The notes under the pieces were generated by a model. It saw only the letters and a program-made list of their open reading frames with translations, searched no databases and was not told where the DNA came from. This document shows positions 56,302-64,000 of a DNA stretch of 64,000 nucleotides, one piece after another. Each line of letters opens with the position of its first letter. The first letter of the stretch is position 1. This DNA comes from Zelopaecilomyces penicillatus (lineage: Eukaryota > Ascomycota > Sordariomycetes > Hypocreales > Pseudodiploosporaceae): assembly GCA_005765155.1 (NCBI GenBank), contig VCCP01000001.1, forward strand, positions 2,480,001 through 2,544,000, in the 5' to 3' direction. Both the position numbers and the translations under genes were made by a program.

Positions 56302-57623
56302 TTACACTAAGGGTTTGGCCTCATCATCCAGCGTCTTGATGCGCTTCTTGATGAATTCGAATGAGGAAAAGAAAATGGCGTTGACAGCGCAGGACCGACT
56401 CATTGAGACTGCCAGACCGCGGTACATGTGGCGCTTGAAGAATTCAATCTTTGGCGCAGGTTCGACTTTCTCCCCTCTCGAGTAAAGAAGAGAATTTCGT
56501 TGATATATACTCTTGGCAGAGTCGATTGGATCTACATAAGAAATGACACATTAGCATCGTACTCCCATTTCAGCTTAATCCAAGAGGTTTCTTACAGATC
56601 ATGGCCCATGATACAAGGCCACACAGGCCACCAGCCGTGACAACGGCCAACTTGTTACTGTTCGGGTTATCGCCACCAAAAGTGGTTCCGAGCTGCTTCC
56701 CACTCTCATACACCATGAAGTAAATGGCTGTTCCTAGAGTATCGCGCACTGTCGAGTAATCAGTAATGGCGCAACGGCGTTGCTAGCAGGGGCTGCCATA
56801 CGTAGATGGAGTTTGAAACCCGTGTAGAGACCAAATATGCCCCGATGCTTTACAATATTTGCCATGGTCCTCAGTGTTCCCTTGTTCTGGTAGCTCTTGG
56901 CTACTTCCTGACTCCTCTTGCAGTCAGTCGCACGTTCTGCCAACAGCACAGACACCTGAGCACTGAGCTTGGAAAGCTCAAATGGACATGCTAGAAAGGT
57001 AATGGCTGATCCTGCAGTGGCCCCCGCGGCTCCAAAGCACGCAATGGAGTATAGATTTGGATATGAACCTGGTTTGCCCACATGTTGGAGAACATCGAAT
57101 CCGAGATTCCTCCTGATCCAGCCGGAGTAAACGTGTTTAGCTCGTTGATATATTGAGAATGAGATGGTCCGGACGAGAGTTATGCTTGCCATTGGCGCAG
57201 TCACACCTACAAACGTCAATACCTGACTATGAAGACGACAAAAATTACTAAGGCTTTAAAGCACCGCGGCAGCACGTCATAGTTCCCTAGTGACGGACCA
57301 ACAAGGTGCCCAATATATATAGGGCGGGTCTTACCACGAAAGAATCCACCCAACGCCTCAGTGCGATACGTGCGCTTTACGCAATCCAAGAAGCCTTGGT
57401 ACTGATAGGTCTGCATGCGGGTCTTGACACTGTCTAATGGGAAAGCAACGAGTGTTGAGAAAACACTGGAGCTGCTGGCGGCTATCTCGATACGATAGCG
57501 CTTGACAAACGCATTGGGACGTTCGCGCGCCGGTTCTCGTTCGATTCCTCGGGCGTGAGGCATGGCGACTGCTGTGGAGCGACCTTGGACATCTTGATGA
57601 TCACGCCTGGCCTCAGCGGTCAT
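56302..57623 (-). CDS. Mitochondrial carrier family (SLC25) protein
   Basis: Four exons: 57623-57335, 57206-56802, 56748-56596 and 56531-56302, giving 358 residues. All three carrier signatures are present: FPLDSVKTR in repeat 1, CPFELSKLS in repeat 2 and YPIDSAKSIYQ in repeat 3, each at the end of an odd-numbered transmembrane helix. Linking segments include GFFRGVTAPMASITLVRTIS and GLYTGFKLHLLRDTLGTAIY. These carriers exchange small metabolites across the inner mitochondrial membrane. The residues at the contact points are not enough to name the substrate by eye. The N-terminal 45 residues are basic and Arg-rich; an alternative start at the internal Met (MPHARGIERE) is possible. Confidence 0.88.
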
Positions 57624-59394
57624 GCTTCTAGCAATTGGCGTCTGGTCACAACGCGTTCAGACTGCGGCCTCAGGGGAGACCAACGTCTGGGGCGTGGATC
57701 GCAGTACGACCAGAAGCCAGAAGCCTCCTGTCCATCAAGAGCCTCAAAGAGCCCGGGTCGTGTGCGCGGTATTCAACGGCGTTGGATCCTGTCGTCACGG
57801 ACGGTACTAGCGGGTCGAGATTGCCGAGTGGCTTAGAGATAAGAAAACGTCGGAAGGAGTGAAAGCAAGATGAGGACAAGAAAGAAATGAAAGGAGGTTG
57901 ACGAGAAGGAGGGGCGCTCAAAATCAAAGACAATGGCGGGGTGAAGACAGCGAGCAGAGCAGACAAGTAGAGAAAGACAGAATGATAGGAGCCCGAGGCA
58001 AGGCGGAGAAGGGCGACGGGCAAGTGTCGTCTCGTCGGCTGTTATTGATGGATGACGATGATGGGAGATGGCGGAGATGACGAGACTGACACAAGACGCA
58101 GAGAATGAAGGGTGAAAGAGGACGGCAGCGTGCGAGTGTGGGTGAGCGAGCCTATTGTGTGAGGGGTGTCGAATGCTAAGAACCGCCAGCAGCCCTTCGG
58201 ATTGTCCCCGTCTGTTGGAGTTGATCAGATCCCATTCTGGAAATCCGGTGTGGGGAAGCTCCTAGCTGTTAGCGCCAAACCACCCACTTATGTTAGCACT
58301 CAGTGTTCCTTTTTAGGGGACTCAGATGGCGGATCCCTCTCTGCTGCAGCCCAGAGGTACCTGAGAGGCTAGCGGCGACGACATGCTGGCTCTCCATCAC
58401 ATGTTGGCATTCAGAAGAAGCTCTCTGGCAAACCCGCAATTCGGATTGCGAGGCTAATTAGAGCGGTGTTGGGATTTAAAGAGGACAAGGAAATTACGAA
58501 AGTATATGAATCTATCTCCTTCAAATTTAGAGACCGTTGACAATAAGCAGCAGCGGGCTACAAGCCTACAAACATCACACTGGCACTGATACCTACTTGA
58601 CAAGCTATCTAAAAAAGGACGGGCATTGGTTGGGCGACAGGCAGGTTGTAGTGGGAAAATAGCAGCAGCGGTGCGTGCGTGCACTGCAGTGCAGTGCTAT
58701 AATTACATAGTCAAGACCAGGGACGTCATCAATCACAAAACTATGGAGCCCCGTCATGATGATGGGGGCCAGCAAAGTACCAAGGTACCGCCTAGTCTTG
58801 ACGGTGCAGCACACCAGTACAAGTGCCGGCACAACCCCATTCTATGCAGCCGGGATTCAACGTTTTGTTTCTTCTGAATATGGTGCCGCATCAAGTTCGC
58901 TTGTTCATTCTCTCGAGTATTATTCTCGTACATCGCGTGCATGGAGGAAGCAACACAGGCCGCATATGGTATGCTCAACCTGTTATGTGCGCCGCCATAG
59001 CCTACGACATGTTACCTATTCACAGTTCAGGTCATCTATCGTAGTCGTCGTCAAAGTCGTCGATATCGTCCTGTCCTCCGTTTCTCCCCTTTTACGTCTC
59101 CATTCCTTCGTCGTCCTCATTCATGTGCTCATGAACTCTTCTTCACCTCCTACTCTCGTCTCACTCGTCTATGTTGATGGAAGCCGAGGCGGCTGATATC
59201 CCAAGCAGGTAGGTTCACTGCAAGTGTCCACCAAAATACAAAGAACGAGTACACCACATTCGACCAGCAGGAGCCTCGCCTTGGATGTAATGCTCTGGCG
59301 GTGCTCGGAAATGCCTTGGGTGGTCGTATTTTTTCCTTCAACTCTGGCATGGATCTCAGGATTCTTTGTGACCTGGAGTACATCCAATGACACT
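57624..59394. other. Gene-poor region upstream of the carrier gene
   Basis: No gene is supported in 1.77 kb. The part at 57840-58090 is purine-rich on the plus strand, so pyrimidine-rich on the carrier strand, fitting a promoter or leader. A minus-strand stretch at about 59030-59075 reads as an acidic tail (DDIDDFDDDYDR) but has a stop just upstream in frame and no splice route to it. Confidence 0.45.
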
Positions 59395-60563
59395 TCAAGC
59401 TGTAGATGCATCCTCCCCCGTCTCTTTTGCCGGTGATCCATTTGTTGACGCTGCAGCTGCAGCATCCTCCTGTGGGGGTGTTGCCACTGCCTCTCCAACA
59501 GTTGCGGCGAGTCGATCTTCTTCTTTCTTCTGTCGTATCGTCTCAGTTTCTCTTCTCAGCTTCTCCAGATTCCACATGTCATCATCCTCATCCTCTGACT
59601 CATCTTCTTCTCCCCACTTGCCACTTTCGAAGAGGGCTCTTCCAGTGTTCTCCTTTGCCTTGCGAGCTTGCTCCTCAGCAGCCTTCTTGTCCAAGCGGTC
59701 CTGCTTCCACTTGGCAAAGGTTTCGGGAGTAACAGGGGTCAATGTTCCGGTCAGCTTGTGTCGTTCTGATTCCAAAAAGTCCTCCAGAGTAAGAGTTTTG
59801 AGTGGAGATTTGTCCAGAAGTGCCTTCTCGGCTGCTCTTTGTTCCTTCGTCTTCAGTATAAAGCTGTCTTGTGTCAGTATTGCCATTGCAGTCTTTCGGG
59901 GGAAAGGCGTTTATAAACAAACCCAGGTGGTAGTGCGTGCTTGTACATGCACTTGTCGCCCCCATTGGGACAGATCCAAAACCAACCGTATTTGCCGTCC
60001 TCAATCGCCGTAACGAAAAATTTGCAAACTTTCTCGGTGCTTGTTCTTTGATTGCCCTTCTTCGAGGTAATAACCTTGAGCAGTTGCTCTTCAGACCAAT
60101 CGGCTGAGGTTTCTTCTTTCTTCTTTTCTTTTTCTTCTTCCTCCTTTCTTGTGTCTGCATACAGATCCCTCTTTTCTGTCTTACGCTCAATCGACGTGTC
60201 GTGCGAAAACTTGCACTTCTTGCCCTTCTCACAGTCCCCCTTCTTGTAGAAAATGCAGAGCACGGTCTTAGGATCGACACCGAAAGGCACCTTTTGAATC
60301 TGAGCCGGCTTATTGAGTAGAGCATCGGTCTCCCGCTTAGCATCTTCGGCCGCCTTCTTTTCCTTCTCACGCGCCGCTTTTTCGGCTGCCTTGCGTCGCT
60401 CTTCGGCGCTACCGCTGCCTTGTAAATTCGATTGCATTTGGGCGATGTGTTTCTGAGCAGAGGCTCCCTTCTTGTTCTTCATACCAAATGTACGGTCCTC
60501 AACCAACTTGGAAGCGGAAGGCTTCTTGCCTCCCGCAACCTTTTCAACCTTCTTCGGTGGCAT
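59395..60563 (-). CDS. TMA46: CCCH zinc-finger protein TMA46 (DFRP1/ZC3H15 family)
   Basis: TMA46 associates with ribosomes and binds and stabilises the translational GTPase Rbg1/DRG1. Exons 60563-59923 and 59863-59395 (59-nt intron, donor GTTTGT, acceptor GACAG) give 369 residues. The start is MPPKKVEKVAGGKKPSASKL. A Lys/Glu-rich coiled coil is followed by the first finger CIFYKKGDCEKGKKCKFSH at residues 103-121 (C-x7-C-x5-C-x3-H). The second finger ends CPNGGDKCMYKH. The intron joins HALPPG to FILKTKEQRAAEKA. The DFRP domain has LTLEDFLESERHKLTGTLTP and ETFAKWKQDR. The C-terminus is acidic then Ala-rich. Confidence 0.95.
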
Positions 60564-61211
60564 GGCGGGCAGTGGACTGTGCGTTGTAAGTTGTGCGTGG
60601 TGGTGGGTAGTGGTGGGTGGTGGGTGTTGGAGGGGTAAATCAACAGATGAGAATGTGAGGCCAAAGATGGGCAAGGAAGGTTACGAAAATCAAAGTAAGG
60701 CTCCTTCGGCAGCACTTGTTGGTTTGCTCGTTTTCGCCCAGCCGTAACAGGGAACAGCGTCAGAAGTTCCGTGGATGACCCGTTGTTGTGGCGGTTAACA
60801 GATCTTTCAGAGAGCCAAAAGTTCAATCGCTTTGGTGGGTTGCGGGATGAAGTCACTCCCCCCAGTCACGTGGATGGCCCTTCTTGTGTGTTTCTGGTAG
60901 AAACTTGTCGAGGTGGGGCCCTGAGGACAAGCCAAGATCTTTGTATGGGAGCTCAATGATCACGTGATATGATGCATTCTAGTGAGTAGGAGGTACTATA
61001 GAGCTATAGCTGTCCTCCTGGCGAAGTCGCCGTACAAACACCAATTCTGGAGCCTTTAGCAACGGACTAACTTGGCGCAAGTAGTGAGTCCTTTCGATTT
61101 ACCAAGATGGTTTCTACTAGTTTGAAGCATAGGTTGTTAACGGAGTTCCTCTTTCACAGCTGCTTCCCGCGCTCTCTAGAAAGTTTGCGTCATCGCAATC
61201 GATTCGGCAAA
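60564..61211. promoter_or_regulatory. Bidirectional promoter TMA46 / OST4
   Basis: This 648 bp separates the two start codons. It contains two CACGTG E-boxes: one at 60867-60872 and one inside the 10-bp perfect palindrome ATCACGTGAT at 60959-60968. Such sites bind bHLH factors such as Cbf1 or Pho4-type proteins in fungi; use here is inferred. Confidence 0.55.
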
Positions 61212-61346
61212 ATGATTTCAGACGGCGATCTCTACAAACTGGCCATTTTCCTGGGCACCGCGTCCATGGTGCTCATTGTAGTTTATCACTTTCTTGAGGT
61301 GAACTCAGAGACAAATCCAGCAATCGCAGAGAAGAAAGCATCATGA
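61212..61346 (+). CDS. OST4: Oligosaccharyltransferase subunit OST4
   Basis: OST4 is the minimembrane subunit of the ER oligosaccharyltransferase, which N-glycosylates proteins; it links Stt3 to Ost3/Ost6. The 44-residue protein starts MISDGDLYKLAIFLGTASMV, with one membrane span (LAIFLGTASMVLIVVYHFL) and a short hydrophilic tail, matching the family's 36-45 residue size. The start was set at this Met because OST4 proteins begin MI(S/T)D. An in-frame ATG at 61107 would add 35 basic residues not known in the family and is more likely 5' leader. Confidence 0.93.
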   Translation: MISDGDLYKLAIFLGTASMVLIVVYHFLEVNSETNPAIAEKKAS

Positions 61347-63345
61347 CGCAACAAAACAAAACATGACACCAAAGTACATGATATCACCATCCGAGGGCGA
61401 TTGGTCGTTGAGGCAATGCAAGAAGCATGCATAGTCAACATTTAGCGAGCCTGTCACTATTGGAGGTTGCCAGGATGGCACAAGGGCAAGCTCAATCAGA
61501 GCATTCGGTGATCATGGTTATATCAAGCAACGGCGCTTGGGAAGGAAGGTGAAAAAGTGACATGAGAAAGGGCATCGTTCGAGGTCTAGATTCAACATGC
61601 TTCCAGCAATAAGTTTTCTCAATTGCAGGTATTTCAGACACCTGAAGCAGTGCGGTACGGACGTAAACTTAGTCGCACGCAGTATACTACTTTTTTCACG
61701 ATTAATCAACGACTATGATGTGCACTTGGGTGCATAAGAAAACAGCACAGATTATACTTCGTAGAGTACAATCCCTTGGCGCGTTCGTTGAGTGTTGATA
61801 ACTCCTGACCAGTCCTCCCAAAAGAGGAGGCAAACGAGGCCATGGGGGCGGTTTCGTTTGTTGTATTCCTGTCAGAACGCGGGCATCGGCATTTTCTTTG
61901 GGCATTCATGTGTCGGTCGCAGCATGGAGCAGAGCATGTAATAGCTTATTGTGAGTTCTAGCTTCGTCATAGTTGTTACCACGCATGCGCAAAGATAGCC
62001 AGGCTCATATCAATGCATACCAAGAGTTATGGGAAACTTGGTGAACACATTTTACAATGGTTGCTGTCTTTGTTAAAATGCACCACGGTTGCTGATGTTG
62101 CTAAAGCCTAGGTAATGTGAGCTCTTTGTGTTGCAGCAGCAATTACAGACATGCGAAAGCTTCAAAGGAAGCTACAACTTGCCCCTTCAAAGGCTACAGA
62201 CAGGTACTCGTACAGATTCTTACTCGCATTGAGCCAATTGGCTACAAGGCAAGGCACACTCGCAGCTTTAACCCCTGCATCTATAGCACGACTTGGGTGA
62301 ATTTGATGGGGATTCGCGTGCAGGATCACAGAGCATAACTCTGTTTGCAAAAAGCTGAACCCAGTCAAGTGGACATCGGCCGGCCCATGCGAACCAATCC
62401 AAGCGTCGCAGGCTGGCGAACAATAGGTGGCAGCAATGAAAGCACAAACTCTCACCCTATGTTGCCCATGCATGTACGGATACAATTATAGGATATGCAG
62501 GCAATATGCTGACATATCGTAATAGTAGTAAGACGCTGGGTGCATGCAAACGGGGGCTGGTGCTGGCGTGGAGTGGCGAATGCAAGACTCTTGAGCAGAG
62601 GTGGCCTCAACCAAGGTCCAGGGCTAGGCCTGAGTGACTAAGGTCGCGCCACCAGGGCACATCATCGGGCTTTGGGTGTCTCACTCGGCTGACTCCATCT
62701 GCTCAGGAGAGGGATGGACTGACTACAATGTCGCCAAGCACGCTTTCAGGTTAGTGCGAGGAGGAGGGAGCGCTGGTTAGGGGAGGGCTCAGGCTGTAGT
62801 TATGTAGCAACGGCCCCTAGAGCGCCTTGAGGGCCTAGAAATACGCGCCACACAACCCCACTGGGCCAGGAAGAGGCTGTAGGAATCGGTGGGTCAGTGC
62901 CTGTCGCTCCTTTTTCAAGGTCCCCACGTTCCTTTGACCACCCGCGTTCTGAGCTCGCGCGACTCCCCCCCATCTTTGTTTGTATGTAAAGTACCTCGTC
63001 GCCCTGCCACGCCAAACCTAGCATTCTTTGTCTCTTTCACATCACTTCTCGTTTCAACCACCACCAGAAGACACTTCCATCCATCCATTAAACAATTCAT
63101 CTCTCATTCATCAGCAAGACCCGTGTCGCATCGTCGAGCTCGTTCTTCCCTCACGACTTGCGTAAAGCACACTTCGGCTGCCGACCAGCACCGACCATCA
63201 AATTTCTCCTCACGCTTTCTCAGCGAACAACCTTCTGCGCGTCTTGCATTTGATCCATCTCCACCTCACCCACAAAAGCTGCCATCTTCTCGGCTGCTTT
63301 TCAGACTAGATTTTCGCTCTCAAATACCACATCTACGCAGTTATC
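61347..63345. other. 2-kb region upstream of the ALY/REF-like gene
   Basis: I see no supported gene. The last 350 bp (about 63000-63345) is C/T-rich, as in fungal leaders of highly expressed genes. The remainder shows only short chance frames. Confidence 0.45.
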
Positions 63346-64000
63346 ATGTCTGGAAAGCTCGACAAGCCTCTCGACGAGATCGTCTCCGCTCAGCGTCGCA
63401 CTTCTGGTCGTCGCCGCTCTCTGCGACGCTCCACTGGCGGTCGCCCTGCCACCACCGCCCCTGTTGGTGGTGTTCAGAAAAACGCTGGTAGGCCTACTCG
63501 TGGCGCCGCCGCCAAATCCATTCCTGCCAAGGCTGCCCCAATTTCTGGCGATAGCAAAGTCATTGTCAGCAACCTGGTATGTATATCTGCATCAAGTCGC
63601 GTTTGCGGGGCTTATCGCTAATCCTCCCTTTTAGCCCAAAGATGTGTCGGAGCAGCAGATCAAGGTATGTTTCTGTTGAGGCAACTCCTGCTTCTCGGAC
63701 TTTGTTCGACGTATTCTCTTCGCCGTGCTTTCCTTCCTTGTCGACGTCGCGTCGTACTCCTAGAAAGACATGATCTTTAGAAGATCAAGCTGAAACGCCC
63801 AATCTCCTTCAATGAACTCGTGCGGTTTCTTCAACGTGAGCCACAGTATCGGAAGTTGAGAGTATCCCAGTCTCGCCAAGCAAGGCTCGTTCAGACTGCC
63901 TGGTCAGCACGTCATGAACCGAGCTGCGACGATCATGAAGGGATGGTGGCAATATTCCTGATGAAGCGTGTCAGCGCAATGTCAGACGCAGCAGTCACTC
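63346..64000 (+). CDS. ALY/REF-type mRNA-export adaptor (Yra1/Mlo3-like), 3' partial
   Basis: ALY/REF proteins couple splicing and transcription (TREX) to nuclear mRNA export. Exon 1, 63346-63576, encodes MSGKLDKPLDEIVSAQRRTS and a basic Arg/Gly/Ala-rich stretch, then the beginning of the RRM (SKVIVSNL). Exon 2, 63635-63664, is 30 nt and adds PKDVSEQQIK, the expected continuation. A donor GTATGT follows. From 63665 to the window end no RRM sequence appears, so the next exon lies beyond the edge and this intron is at least 336 nt. The N-terminal motif LDKPLDEI is the family's UAP56-binding type. Confidence 0.88.

Noticed and set aside
58756..59196. 146-codon plus-strand frame
   Set aside because: Val/Ser/Arg-rich low-complexity product in a gene-poor stretch, with no splice or start support.
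1..64000. A biosynthetic gene cluster, CRISPR or phage-defence-like system
   Set aside because: No polyketide, peptide or terpene synthase, no repeat-spacer array and no clustered enzymes; the lone MFS transporter has housekeeping neighbours.

Overview
The window looks like a chromosomal segment of a filamentous ascomycete (Pezizomycotina). Overall gene style, short spliceosomal introns (about 50-150 nt, GTRNGT donors, CTAAC-like branch sites) and protein flavour suggest Sordariomycetes, probably Hypocreales; the species cannot be named from sequence alone. I see about 25 protein-coding genes, mostly housekeeping. I found no tRNA, rRNA, CRISPR array, intact transposon or secondary-metabolite cluster.

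Layout. 1-14 kb is a dense core block: a 5'-truncated RasGEF protein (Lte1-like), 40S ribosomal protein S0 divergent from mitochondrial ribosomal protein uS15m, V-ATPase subunit d divergent from the snoRNP protein NOP58, and a stomatin/SPFH protein. 14-27 kb holds the APC/C subunit APC10, an unrecognised 56-residue membrane microprotein, a prolyl 4-hydroxylase divergent from an HDEL-tagged PDI-like protein, a small hypothetical protein and a DUF3632-like protein. 26.2-28.1 kb and 29.8-33.6 kb are gene-poor. 28-46 kb holds a GT31-type glycosyltransferase, a small coiled-coil protein, a secreted pepsin-like protease, the ER Hsp70 LHS1, a YAG7-like RGG protein and prefoldin subunit 4. 46-64 kb holds an MFS transporter, a large unknown protein, an AT-hook protein, an SLC25 carrier, the CCCH protein TMA46, the oligosaccharyltransferase subunit OST4, and the 5' part of an ALY/REF (Yra1/Mlo3-like) mRNA-export gene running off the right edge.

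Functional themes. Several genes act in the secretory pathway: LHS1, OST4, the prolyl 4-hydroxylase, the PDI-like HDEL protein, GT31 and the aspartic protease. Others act in ribosome biogenesis or translation: RPS0, uS15m, NOP58, TMA46 and probably the YAG7-like protein. The observation I find most worth following is the head-to-head pair of an ER prolyl 4-hydroxylase lacking a retention signal and a redox-dead PDI-like protein carrying HDEL. It recalls the alpha/beta(PDI) make-up of animal collagen prolyl 4-hydroxylase. The PDI-like gene also has two consecutive 8-nt microexons. Exon boundaries below were worked out by hand from reading frame and splice consensus.
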